Part shown: one piece after another, positions 17,627 to 26,421 of the stretch
How the letters are laid out: each line of letters opens with the position of its first letter
Numbering within the stretch: the first letter of the stretch is position 1
Assembly (NCBI GenBank): GCA_000431155.1
Contig: HF985635.1
Span: forward strand, 1-64,000
Length of the DNA: 64,000 nt
Source: Bacteroides sp. CAG:927
Lineage (GTDB): Bacteria > Bacteroidota > Bacteroidia > Bacteroidales > Muribaculaceae
Reading direction: 5' to 3'
Made by a program: the position numbers and the translations under genes
Notes under the pieces: generated by a model
Seen by the model: the letters and a program-made list of their open reading frames with translations, nothing else
Told to the model about the DNA's origin: nothing
Databases searched by the model: none

Positions 17627-18757
17627 ATGACACAATTGCATACACCCACCCCATATTACGTGGTTTATGAGCAAAAACTGCGTTCAAATCTTGAATTGAT
17701 TGACTCTGTGCGCAAACGCGCCGGAGTTGACATCATAATGGCTTTTAAGGCAAATGCCTTATGGCGTACATTCTATATAATAGAGGAATACGGATTTGGC
17801 TTCACAGCCTCTTCGCTCAATGAGATGCAACTTGGCAATGAATACCTTCATGCCAAGGCCCACAGCTATTGCCCGGCCTATACCGACCAGACAATATCGC
17901 AGTATATCGCCGGATCAAGTCATATCACATTCAATTCATTGAGCCAGCTCAAGCGCTTTGGCAAGACTGCACTGGAAGCCGGAGTGTCCACGGGGCTTCG
18001 CGTCAATCCACAGTGCTCGGTAATAGATACCGACATCTACAACCCCGCATTGCCGGGTTCCCGCTTCGGAGTAACCGCCGAAGACCTCAACGGGAAATTG
18101 CCAGAATTTGTGGAAGGCTTTCATTTCCATGCCCTGTGTGAATCGGGCGCTGAAGATTTACAAAAAGTCCTTGAGGCATTTGAGCTTCAGTTCAGCCAAT
18201 ATCTGCCGCACCTGAAATGGGTGAACATGGGTGGCGGCCACCTTATGACAAAAAAAGGATATAATGTGGATTTGCTTGTGAAACTTCTCACAGATTTTCG
18301 TCAGCGATACCCTTGGCTAAAGGTTATTCTTGAGCCCGGCAGCGCATTCACATGGCGCACGGGCGACCTGATAACTTCAGTTGTTGACACTGTCTGCAAT
18401 CAGGGAGTGCGCACAGCCATAATCGATGCATCCTTTGCTTGTCACATGCCTGATACACTTGAGATGCCCTACACGCCCGCTATAACGGAGAGCAAGCCAG
18501 AAGCACCGAGACTTATCCCCTATCGTCTGGGCGGGAACTCTTGTCTCAGCGGTGATTTTGCCGGTCCATGGTTCTTTGATCACGAACTGCAACCCGGCGA
18601 AAGACTGACTCTTGAGGACATGAATCACTATACAACAGTTAAAACCAACATGTTCAACGGCATACAGCATCCGGCAATAATACTGCAGCATGCCGACGGC
18701 AAATGCGAGTACCTGCGCCAATATGATTTTGAAGATTACTTAAAACGAATGGACTAA
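17627..18757 (+). CDS. nspC: Carboxynorspermidine/carboxyspermidine decarboxylase
   Basis: PLP-dependent fold-III decarboxylase making spermidine (or norspermidine) from its carboxylated precursor in the alternative polyamine pathway used by many gut Bacteroidetes. Seen: PLP lysine in IIMAFKANAL, the phosphate-binding GGG (WVNMGGGHL), LEPGSAF, and the substrate-site Cys motif GGNSCLSGD typical of NspC and distinct from diaminopimelate or arginine decarboxylases. 376 aa is normal. The partner carboxyspermidine dehydrogenase is not in the window. The stop overlaps the start of the next gene (TAATG). Confidence 0.93.
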   Translation: MTQLHTPTPYYVVYEQKLRSNLELIDSVRKRAGVDIIMAFKANALWRTFYIIEEYGFGFTASSLNEMQLGNEYLHAKAHSYCPAYTDQTISQYIAGSSHITFNSLSQLKRFGKTALEAGVSTGLRVNPQCSVIDTDIYNPALPGSRFGVTAEDLNGKLPEFVEGFHFHALCESGAEDLQKVLEAFELQFSQYLPHLKWVNMGGGHLMTKKGYNVDLLVKLLTDFRQRYPWLKVILEPGSAFTWRTGDLITSVVDTVCNQGVRTAIIDASFACHMPDTLEMPYTPAITESKPEAPRLIPYRLGGNSCLSGDFAGPWFFDHELQPGERLTLEDMNHYTTVKTNMFNGIQHPAIILQHADGKCEYLRQYDFEDYLKRMD

Positions 18758-19758
18758 TGCCACGATTTTCAGTTATAGTACCGGTTTACAACCGGGTAGA
18801 TGAAGTGAAAGACCTTTTGAAAAGTCTCATGGAACAATCATGCAGGGATTTTGAAGTAATCCTTGTGGAAGACGGATCCACGCTGCCATGTCGTGACATT
18901 GCTGAACTGTATGCAGCCAAAGGACTGGATGTGCAGTATTATTATAAATCCAACGAAGGAAGATCCATAGCACGCAATTATGGAATAGAACGGTCCACCG
19001 GCGACTACCTCGTGTTTTTTGACAGCGACTGTGTAATTCCTACAGATTACTTCAGCACTCTTGCTCATGAGCTTGACACAACGCCATTGGACTGCTTTGG
19101 TGGGCCGGACGCGGCACACGACTCGTTTACCCCAATGCAGAAAGCAATAAATTTTGCCATGACATCTTTTCTCACCACAGGAGGTATCCGAGGAGGAAAA
19201 GTGCAGATGGAGAAATTTGTACCAAGGTCGTTCAACATGGGTTATTCAAGAGCGGTGTGGCAAAAGGTAGGAGGCTTCAGAGAAATGTTTTCCGAAGATA
19301 TAGACATGAGTACCAGAATCCGTCAGGCAGGTTTCTCTATCGGATTGATACGCCCGGCATACGTGTTCCACAAACGCCGCATTGACCTAAAGAAATTCTG
19401 GCATCAGGTATATGTGTTCGGCATGAGCCGCATCACGCTCAAGCTTCTTTATCCCGACTCTATGAAACTTGTCCACACCCTTCCGGCGCTAGCTGTTATA
19501 ATAGGTGCGCTCCTGATTTTAATGGGAATATTTGCATCTCCATGGTTCCTGCTTCCGCTCGCGATATATGCACTGGCAATATTTATTGCAGCTCTCAGTT
19601 CCACCGGGAGCCTTAAAGTGGCGTTTCTTGCCATTCCGGCATCAGCCATTCAGATATGCGGATATGGATGTGGATTTATCAGGGCCTATTTCACAAAAAT
19701 AATTCTTGGCAAAGGTCGTGACATCAATCAGGAAATAACAATGCGCAAAGGGATATGA
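18757..19758 (+). CDS. Family 2 glycosyltransferase with C-terminal membrane segments
   Basis: GT-A fold inverting sugar transferase of 333 aa. Seen: N-terminal FSVIVPVYNRVDEV, the metal and nucleotide-sugar site VFFDSDCVIP, acceptor-side residues in FSEDIDMSTRIRQAG (the ED motif), and two or three hydrophobic helices after about 240 that anchor it to the inner membrane. The acceptor is unknown; related proteins build surface polysaccharides or glycolipids. Its ATG overlaps the nspC stop and its stop overlaps the radC start, so all three are likely translated from one message, though no shared pathway is obvious. Confidence 0.88.
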   Translation: MPRFSVIVPVYNRVDEVKDLLKSLMEQSCRDFEVILVEDGSTLPCRDIAELYAAKGLDVQYYYKSNEGRSIARNYGIERSTGDYLVFFDSDCVIPTDYFSTLAHELDTTPLDCFGGPDAAHDSFTPMQKAINFAMTSFLTTGGIRGGKVQMEKFVPRSFNMGYSRAVWQKVGGFREMFSEDIDMSTRIRQAGFSIGLIRPAYVFHKRRIDLKKFWHQVYVFGMSRITLKLLYPDSMKLVHTLPALAVIIGALLILMGIFASPWFLLPLAIYALAIFIAALSSTGSLKVAFLAIPASAIQICGYGCGFIRAYFTKIILGKGRDINQEITMRKGI

Positions 19759-20486
19759 ACAGTGAGAAACCGTTGAAAAGCGACCGCCCCAATGTGACAC
19801 TTTCACACACTAAAATCGCTAATCTGAGTGATGATGACAAACCACGTGAAAAAGCAATAGCACACGGCATACGCTCGCTGAGCGATGCGGAATTGCTGGC
19901 TTTGCTGCTTGGGTCCGGACAACAGGGCAAATCAGCTATTGATCTGGCTCGGGAAATTCTTGCAGAATGCTCCAACAACGTGGGTCGTCTCGCCCAAATG
20001 CCTATAATGGAGATGGTGCGCCGATTTAACGGCGTAGGTCCTGCCAAAGCCGTGACTGTTTCAGCTGCGCTGCAATTAGGCCAACGAGCCAAGCGGGATG
20101 AAGCCAATGTGACCCAAGTGCGCGGATCGGCTGACGCCTATCAATATATCCGCCCCTATATGGAACATCTTGATGCAGAAGAATTCTGGATTATAGTGCT
20201 GTCACGCTCCAACCATATCAGACGTGCCGAATGTATAAGCCGTGGTGGTACGGCTGCCACCTACGTTGACCCCAAAATGGTGATGAAGCGTGCTCTTGAC
20301 AATATGGCAGCTTCCATAATATTATGCCACAACCATCCGTCAGGCAACAATCATCCATCTGCTCAGGACGATGCTTTGACCAAACGGTTGAAACAAGCCG
20401 GCGAAATCATTGACATACGAGTAGTTGACCATATAATAGTATGTGCCGACTCTTACTATTCGTATGCTGATGAGGGAAGAATTTGA
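19755..20486 (+). CDS. radC: RadC family JAB/MPN-domain protein
   Basis: Protein of 243 aa with an N-terminal helix-hairpin-helix region (FNGVGPAKAVTVSAALQLG) and a C-terminal JAMM metal-binding domain: HNHPSGNNHPSAQDD supplies the two His and the Asp, with the upstream Glu in the DAEEFW segment. The historic link of RadC to DNA repair is disputed, and its biochemical function is not established. The ATG overlaps the preceding stop (ATGA). It converges on trkA with only 10 bases between stop codons, and I see no terminator hairpin there. Confidence 0.92.
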   Translation: MNSEKPLKSDRPNVTLSHTKIANLSDDDKPREKAIAHGIRSLSDAELLALLLGSGQQGKSAIDLAREILAECSNNVGRLAQMPIMEMVRRFNGVGPAKAVTVSAALQLGQRAKRDEANVTQVRGSADAYQYIRPYMEHLDAEEFWIIVLSRSNHIRRAECISRGGTAATYVDPKMVMKRALDNMAASIILCHNHPSGNNHPSAQDDALTKRLKQAGEIIDIRVVDHIIVCADSYYSYADEGRI

Positions 20487-20496
20487 AATCCGCGTC

Positions 20497-21189
20497 CTAA
20501 CTCAAATCACGGAATAGCTCCCTAAAACCTTTTTCGGTACCCAGACATGTGAGCACATCACCAGGAGTCACTTTCTCATCTGAGCCAGAAGTTATATCCA
20601 TTATCCTCAATTCTGTGCATTTCATGCCCAATAGGTTGCGACATTCCTTGGGGCGTGCTGCTGCAATCAGCTTCAAGTCATATTTTTTCACGAAATCACC
20701 TTGAGCATAAGACTCACCTTGCAATTCCGATGGCGCGTTGAATTTCAATATATAATGGTCCTCATCCACTTTCAGCGAGGCTATCTGTGCTCCCAACTCC
20801 ATTTCATACATAAGATCCTTTGCCGCACGCTGCTCCGGAGTCAGAATACGATCAATATCAAAACTACGCAGAATAGACTCATGAAGCGAGTCTATGGCCC
20901 TTGCGAAAATATGAGGCACACGCAATTTTTTAAGCACAGCCACGGTGCGGATGCTCGCTCCGAAGTTTTCACCAATGGCCACAATAACCAAATCCACATT
21001 CTTAAGGGGAAGCACCGAAAGTGATGTTTCATCTGTTGAGTCAATAATATATGCAGTAGAGATGTTATCTTTTATGCCCTCAACAAGTGCAGGATTAATA
21101 TCCGCACCTATCACTTCATGACCCATATTAGCAAGGTCAACAGCAAGATTGCTGCCATATATTCCAAGACCTATAATCAGATATCTCAT
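20497..21189 (-). CDS. TrkA/KtrA-type potassium uptake regulatory subunit
   Basis: Cytoplasmic RCK-domain protein of 230 aa that binds nucleotides and gates the membrane subunit. Seen: Rossmann motif LIIGLGIYGSNLA at the N-terminus followed by an acidic residue at the end of strand 2 (VIGADINP), the RCK-N segment VDLVIVAIGENF, and a C-terminal RCK-C/TrkA-C domain (about 140-225). A single RCK pair as here fits KtrA, whereas E. coli TrkA has two. It lies 14 bases downstream of the TrkH gene and forms an operon with it. Confidence 0.92.
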   Translation of the reverse strand: MRYLIIGLGIYGSNLAVDLANMGHEVIGADINPALVEGIKDNISTAYIIDSTDETSLSVLPLKNVDLVIVAIGENFGASIRTVAVLKKLRVPHIFARAIDSLHESILRSFDIDRILTPEQRAAKDLMYEMELGAQIASLKVDEDHYILKFNAPSELQGESYAQGDFVKKYDLKLIAAARPKECRNLLGMKCTELRIMDITSGSDEKVTPGDVLTCLGTEKGFRELFRDLS

Positions 21190-21203
21190 ATGTTGTGGTT
21201 TTA

Positions 21204-23069
21204 TTAACTTATTATTATAACATCGTTAGGGAATTTCGCACCACCATCATGCTGCTGGGGAGTGATACCGATGAGCAGAGATATGATTCCCACTCGTCCC
21301 AAAAACATAGCGAAGCAGAGTAATACTTCCGATGCCGCTCCAAGGCGTGGCGTGATACCGAGCGATGAACCGACAGTAAACAAGGCTGACAGAGCCTCAA
21401 ACAAAAGGTCCTTGGTAGGTAGATGCGGCTCAAGAAGCACCAGCGTAACAGAAAACAGAAAATAACTGATTATGCTAAGAGCCACCACAGCATTTGCCCT
21501 GCGTATTGAACCCACCGCAATGGTACGCGAAAAAGCGGTTACCGATGATCGGCCGGAGACTATTGACCTAAGATTCAAGCATATTGCCGCAAAAGTATTG
21601 ACCTTTATACCGCCGGCAGTGGACTGCGAGCCTCCGCCTATCCACATAAGAAACATAACCACAATCAATGTGGCGGGAAGAAATCCGGCGGGATTTACAG
21701 AAGAAAAGCCTGCACTTCTGGGAGTGGCGGAATTAAACACTGATTGGGTGATTTTTTCAACGAGGCTCATCCCTGAAAGCGTATTGTTATACTCAAGCAC
21801 AAAAAAAGCCACGCTGCCAAATGCGAACAGCAGCCCGAAAGTGGTGAGCACTATTCGGGTATTCATATTATAATTATGCACTATTCTTTGTCCGGCTCCC
21901 CTGCCACTTAACCGGTGCCAGAATTTACGTATGTGCTCTATAAGAGTGTCTTTGAAATTTGTAAGGATGGGAAAACCTATGGCTCCTGCCACAATCATCA
22001 AAGAGGTCACCCAATATATCGATATATTGCCTTTCATTAGCAACGGATTGGAAAGACCGTGCGGTATTACCGAAAATCCGGCATTACAAAATGATGAAAC
22101 GGAATGAAACACGCTAAACCATAATTCATCGGCATGCGACATCCCCATTGTGCCCTCAACCGACAAATATACCAATCCGGCACCTATAGCCTCAACCATT
22201 ACAGTAAAAGCAAATATATAGCGGAGGGTGGGTATCAGGGCATTCATACTTCGGGAATATATTATGTCCTTAAGCATCAGCTGGCTATAAATGGATGTAC
22301 TTCCGCTAAAGAAGAGCGCGAAAAAACTCGTGAAAGTCATCAACCCCAAACATCCCACCTGAATTAAAACCAACAATATAAGCTGCCCGAGCGGAGTAAA
22401 GGTGCTATACACATCAACCGGCGTCAAGCCTGTGATACATACCGCACTTGTGCTCACGAACAATGCATCGCAGTACTCCAATGGCGCATAAGTGCATCTT
22501 GGCAATTGAAGCAACAGACTCCCGGCCAGTATTATTACAATAAAACTACCGGAGAGTAAGAGTGATGGATTGGTGCGTTTGCCAATAGCTTTTATAATGC
22601 TGTAGCTCAAAGTGATTACCGAATAAGCCAGCAGTACAGGATATATAAACCATCGTGAATACAACAAATCGCTCAACCAAGGAATCCAAGGATGATCAGG
22701 CTGATGCCATACTAATGGCACAACACTTATCATTATAGCTGTATCAAGAATCCATTTTATCGGTTTGTTGGACCTGCAAGTCTGATGAAACTCAAATATC
22801 ATGTGATATGCCACATTAACCACAAACATCACCTGACAGCATCGTACGATATATTTTAATTCCTCGCGATGCGCCATTGACTGATCGTATCCCATGAGGA
22901 CAAGCATACATACGATACATGCCACCGAGGCCAATACAGCCAAGAGTTCAACGGCAAATCCGGTAAAACGTAATGTAGCGGCACTGTGGACTTTAAATCG
23001 GTGCACACTTACGCCGATTGTCCTCAGTCTTTTACGAATACGAAGTATAATATTTCCTAACTGAAACAT
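21204..23069 (-). CDS. TrkH/KtrB-family potassium transporter with extra N-terminal membrane domain
   Basis: Membrane subunit of a K+ (or Na+/K+) uptake channel, 621 aa. Seen: the four pore loops of the SKT superfamily with their glycines, STSAVCITGLTPVD, SVSSFCNAGFSVI, SATPRSAGFSSVN and LFTVGSSLGITP. The core starts at about residue 170 (SLLLSGSFIVII). Before it are about 150 residues with four additional hydrophobic helices, not present in KtrB or E. coli TrkH, making the protein longer than the usual 450-480 aa. The RCK partner follows directly. Ion selectivity cannot be read reliably, but all four filters have the expected Gly. Confidence 0.92.
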   Translation of the reverse strand: MFQLGNIILRIRKRLRTIGVSVHRFKVHSAATLRFTGFAVELLAVLASVACIVCMLVLMGYDQSMAHREELKYIVRCCQVMFVVNVAYHMIFEFHQTCRSNKPIKWILDTAIMISVVPLVWHQPDHPWIPWLSDLLYSRWFIYPVLLAYSVITLSYSIIKAIGKRTNPSLLLSGSFIVIILAGSLLLQLPRCTYAPLEYCDALFVSTSAVCITGLTPVDVYSTFTPLGQLILLVLIQVGCLGLMTFTSFFALFFSGSTSIYSQLMLKDIIYSRSMNALIPTLRYIFAFTVMVEAIGAGLVYLSVEGTMGMSHADELWFSVFHSVSSFCNAGFSVIPHGLSNPLLMKGNISIYWVTSLMIVAGAIGFPILTNFKDTLIEHIRKFWHRLSGRGAGQRIVHNYNMNTRIVLTTFGLLFAFGSVAFFVLEYNNTLSGMSLVEKITQSVFNSATPRSAGFSSVNPAGFLPATLIVVMFLMWIGGGSQSTAGGIKVNTFAAICLNLRSIVSGRSSVTAFSRTIAVGSIRRANAVVALSIISYFLFSVTLVLLEPHLPTKDLLFEALSALFTVGSSLGITPRLGAASEVLLCFAMFLGRVGIISLLIGITPQQHDGGAKFPNDVIIIS

Positions 23070-23121
23070 AGAAGCGATACAAATCCCTTTGATTTATAAC
23101 ACTCCGCCGTTACGGATGGTT

Positions 23122-23160
23122 GTGAAAACAAGCATCCTGAGGCACATGACCCCGGGATGC
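23122..23160 (-). terminator. Probable terminator of the PCMD/barrel cluster
   Basis: Arms 23132-23142 and 23150-23160 pair over 11 positions with one mismatch and one wobble around a 7-base loop. On the minus strand the hairpin is followed by TTGTTTTC. It lies just past the last gene of the cluster and before trkH, so the two operons are likely separate. Confidence 0.55.
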
Positions 23161-23186
23161 AATATCGGTAACATAGCAAGATGCTA

Positions 23187-24785
23187 TCAGTAGTCGTATT
23201 CAAGCGTGAAATGTAGAATATCAAGGGTAGCACCGGGTCCTCCAGTGTAATAGTCTCCATATTTGGATGTAGATGCCACTACCAGAAGATATTTTGGTTT
23301 GCGTGAATAGCTCTTATAATTAAGCGGAATGGTTATGTCAACATAATCGGTAATGTCACTGCCGGAGCAGAACTCACCATAAGCCACAACATAATCGCCA
23401 TTTTTATCAAACAACTGTCGATTGCTTTTCTTGGTACGGATTTCAAACGGTTCATCTGAATCAATGAGCGCGCACCACACAATGCAGGTATCAGGCTCAT
23501 TTCTCATGTACGTAAAGTTGGGATTGCTTGAACTTACCTTGGTAATAGGCGCGGTTTTATACTTTATTCGGGTACTTAATGCTGTGGGACGCTGGGAGAA
23601 TGGCTGACCGAAACTCAGAATACCGTCAGTACCGTCAATTCCTTTGAACTCACCGGCAAATATATTTCCTGAAGCATATTTTCCCACCACATTCCTCGAT
23701 TCGAGATGAGCGCCGCGATACCCGGTCAGAGACATTATGTCGGTGATAGGCGAGGTGACATTTATGGTGCTTAGCAAAGTAGCGCCCTTGTTACCTGTAC
23801 CCCAGTAGCCGTTGGATTCAGCAGCATCGGCCCACGGACACCACATCTTGTTATTCACATAACACCACTCTTCAAATTGGGAATTAGGCATCTGAAGAAT
23901 TTCACCGGTTGTGAATGTCTCTATGATACTGTATTCACCATCGCTCACACTGCGAGCCTCATAAGTGGTTTGAGGCAAGAGATGTATGAGACGGCCGGTA
24001 AATGAACCGCCATCGGTCGTTATCCAGTCTTCAGGCACTTCAATCCAGTCTTGAGTACCCTGAACACGATACTCAAATCCATTATCCTTTCCTGCTTCAG
24101 CCGAGCCGTAAAGCCATGCAACATTGGTCCATGCATCCACCGGCTCAATAAACACTGTGGTAGCAGTCTGGGTCACAGTTATGGTCCATGTTGTGGTTCT
24201 GCCATGGTCCGTGACATCTATAACAACAGGATTAGTAAAATCAACAGTTTCACCAACCATAGAAGGTGAATATGTGGCATTAGGACCGGCGAGCTTCATA
24301 GTCAGGACCTTAACATCCGACAAAGGCACCACATCGGGCAACACCGCGCTAACAGTGTGCGCATCGGCATCAATTTCCGAAACACCAATCTGGTTCTCGA
24401 TAGTAAAATATCGGGTTATATCCTGAATGGCACATATATTCCATGTGTAATCCTGATAAAGAGACAGCACCACTTGTTTTGGCTCACTCAAATCCAGAGG
24501 CTCACTCAACATCATAGCCGAGGCATCGCTTATGGTAGCTCCGGAGGTGATAGTGTAACTCTCCACATTCAATGCCCGTATGTTCACTTCCTCAGGCAGG
24601 AATACGGTGACAGTTGCCGAGGCTGAATCAATATTTGCAACACGCGACTGCCCATCTACCTCGAAACTCAAAAAATTAGGCTGAATGTGCGGATAAGGCA
24701 AATCATTAGTAATACATGAAGTCACAACGGCACAACAAGCCGCAGCCAAGGCGCATATGCGCATAGCTGATTTACTATATTTCAT
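23187..24785 (-). CDS. PCMD-domain surface lipoprotein (533 aa)
   Basis: Predicted outer-membrane lipoprotein. The signal peptide ends in the lipobox VVTSC, which fixes the start at the ATG at 24785; the open frame extends to 24869, but that part runs into the upstream barrel gene and lacks a signal. After the Cys come two similar Ig-like repeats (each ending in a Y/T-W-x-I-x-x-T/I strand), a fibronectin-III-like module (about 215-300) and a C-terminal PCMD jelly-roll domain of about 220 aa. The ending YLLVVASTSKYGDYY followed by a GGPGAT strand is a PCMD signature. The PCMD name, putative carbohydrate metabolism domain, does not rest on a demonstrated activity. It is the last gene of a four-gene envelope cluster; 1 base separates it from the upstream gene. 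Confidence 0.8.
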   Translation of the reverse strand: MKYSKSAMRICALAAACCAVVTSCITNDLPYPHIQPNFLSFEVDGQSRVANIDSASATVTVFLPEEVNIRALNVESYTITSGATISDASAMMLSEPLDLSEPKQVVLSLYQDYTWNICAIQDITRYFTIENQIGVSEIDADAHTVSAVLPDVVPLSDVKVLTMKLAGPNATYSPSMVGETVDFTNPVVIDVTDHGRTTTWTITVTQTATTVFIEPVDAWTNVAWLYGSAEAGKDNGFEYRVQGTQDWIEVPEDWITTDGGSFTGRLIHLLPQTTYEARSVSDGEYSIIETFTTGEILQMPNSQFEEWCYVNNKMWCPWADAAESNGYWGTGNKGATLLSTINVTSPITDIMSLTGYRGAHLESRNVVGKYASGNIFAGEFKGIDGTDGILSFGQPFSQRPTALSTRIKYKTAPITKVSSSNPNFTYMRNEPDTCIVWCALIDSDEPFEIRTKKSNRQLFDKNGDYVVAYGEFCSGSDITDYVDITIPLNYKSYSRKPKYLLVVASTSKYGDYYTGGPGATLDILHFTLEYDY

Positions 24786-24786
24786 A

Positions 24787-25629
24787 TTAAATGTGAACAC
24801 CGATTCCAAAATTGATATTAAACAAATTAAATCTGAAATTTGCTCCGGAAGAAAAACGCGAGCCTTCATCCTCGCCGTTTGTAATCTGACTTTCCTTGGT
24901 CATATGCAGACCGAAGACACCAAACGACACATTAAAGCTCAGATTCTCCATTATAAATACGCACACACCGGGACTGAAATTAAGACTGGCCTCTGTTATA
25001 TTGGTGCGGGTGTCATAGAGCTGTTCACCATAATAACGCTTAAATCGCGAAGACCCACTGCCGAAATCAAGACTCACCTCATTGAATACCGCAAAACGTC
25101 TGGACCTACCAAGTCCCACATAATTGCGGTAAAACACGCCGATGGTGTATTTGGATGAATAATAAGATATGTCATGAAGATTGAAGCTAAGGTCCTCACC
25201 GGCATTAAAACCTATGGAGCCGAGATCAGCCTCGCCACGCGTATAGGCGAATTTCACGCCAACTATCTGATTGTTGCGAATAAAATATCCTATCGTAGGG
25301 CGGATAGAATATTGTTTGCCCTTGAAGTCAAGGTCGCTGATAGCCTGAAGCACTTCAACATCATCGGCCGAGAATTCTCCGTAGGAAGCGGTGAGGCCGA
25401 ACATCCATTGCCCTTTGGGGGTGAATAGATAGTTGTACAATCCGCGATCAAACCTACTGTAATTACGCTCCGGTATGATTATGCTCACAGTATCGTTACC
25501 CACAATTACTGTTTCATCAAGCATGTCAAGTGGCTTATCATTGTTTGACGCGAGAGTTGCTCCCGGCTCTGCCCATGCAGTAGCAACACCGCATATAACC
25601 AAAATTGCTGCAAATATTTTATGTTTCAT
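24787..25629 (-). CDS. Outer-membrane beta-barrel protein, paralogue B
   Basis: Protein of 280 aa with a signal peptide (ends AWAEP) and many alternating amphipathic strands, ending in a strand of outer-membrane type (NINFGIGVHI). I recognise no named family with certainty. It is clearly a paralogue of the gene just upstream: both have PKGQW after the N-terminal region, an RNY-x-x-LG-x-x-(K/R)RF-x-x-FNEV block, and an F-x-x-NLF-x-I-x-FG C-terminus. This copy has about 35 extra residues between signal and PKGQW. Set between two PCMD lipoproteins, it may act as their membrane anchor or partner, which is inference. Confidence 0.72.
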   Translation of the reverse strand: MKHKIFAAILVICGVATAWAEPGATLASNNDKPLDMLDETVIVGNDTVSIIIPERNYSRFDRGLYNYLFTPKGQWMFGLTASYGEFSADDVEVLQAISDLDFKGKQYSIRPTIGYFIRNNQIVGVKFAYTRGEADLGSIGFNAGEDLSFNLHDISYYSSKYTIGVFYRNYVGLGRSRRFAVFNEVSLDFGSGSSRFKRYYGEQLYDTRTNITEASLNFSPGVCVFIMENLSFNVSFGVFGLHMTKESQITNGEDEGSRFSSGANFRFNLFNINFGIGVHI

Positions 25630-25644
25630 AACAATGACAGAGGA

Positions 25645-26388
25645 TTAAATATAGAACATCACGCCGAACGAAATCGAGAACAGATTGATTTTGAAGTTAG
25701 CGTGTTTTGAATTACGATGAGACACATAAATCTGGTCTGTCACAGCCTTGGTATGTGTATAACCAAACCCGAGCACACCCACATTTACCTCCAGCGCAGA
25801 ATAATTGCTCAGAAACATGATGAATCCGGGAGTGAGACCTATGTCAAGAGAGAAGTTGCGTTCATAAGTGCCGGTAAGGGTATCACCGCTACCATTGCTC
25901 AACTTGGAGCGGCCTCCACCAAGCGACAATTGTACTTCATTGAAGAAACCGAAACGCTTGCCTGAGCCTAAAGAAAAATAATTACGAAACAGTGCCGTGG
26001 CATAATAGTTGCTGCGGATACTATATAGATTATCCGCATCAAAATGAGTGTCCTCACTGATTTTCAACGAACCATCATCCATTTTCACTCGTGAGTGCTC
26101 AAAACTGAATCTGCCTCCGGCCGCAAGATCATCCTTAAAACAATACAAAGCGGTGGGACTGACTTTAAAGGTATGGGCGCTGCCGGACACACCTTCAAGA
26201 ATAAGAAACTGATAATTGTTCTGATTGCTTTGGGCATAGTTAACCGACACACCGGCTATCCACTGCCCTTTGGGAATAAACGACACCTGCTCCAAATCGC
26301 GCTTGAATTGCTCCTGAGCTTGCACCTGATTGCAACAGAACGAAGCTGCCAACAGTACAAACGCGTAGGTGAATGGCTTAAATCTCAT
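25645..26388 (-). CDS. Outer-membrane beta-barrel protein, paralogue A
   Basis: Protein of 247 aa with a clear signal peptide (hydrophobic core, cleavage near VQAQE) and about eight to ten predicted amphipathic strands, ending NLFSISFGVMFYI. It shares the PKGQW, RNYFSLGSGKRFGFFNEV and terminal NLF-I-FG blocks with the neighbouring 280-aa protein. It lies 33 bases downstream of the large DUF4493/PCMD lipoprotein gene and 15 bases upstream of paralogue B, so it should be part of the same transcript. No enzyme motif is visible. Confidence 0.72.
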   Translation of the reverse strand: MRFKPFTYAFVLLAASFCCNQVQAQEQFKRDLEQVSFIPKGQWIAGVSVNYAQSNQNNYQFLILEGVSGSAHTFKVSPTALYCFKDDLAAGGRFSFEHSRVKMDDGSLKISEDTHFDADNLYSIRSNYYATALFRNYFSLGSGKRFGFFNEVQLSLGGGRSKLSNGSGDTLTGTYERNFSLDIGLTPGFIMFLSNYSALEVNVGVLGFGYTHTKAVTDQIYVSHRNSKHANFKINLFSISFGVMFYI

Positions 26389-26421
26389 ATTATTATTGAT
26401 TGGTTTATATTCTGGTTTTTA

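Noticed and set aside
23057..23260. 67-aa minus-strand ORF with Cys-rich content across the trkH upstream gap
   Set aside because: Overlaps the end of the PCMD gene and the terminator hairpin, and reads into the trkH start; no family resemblance.
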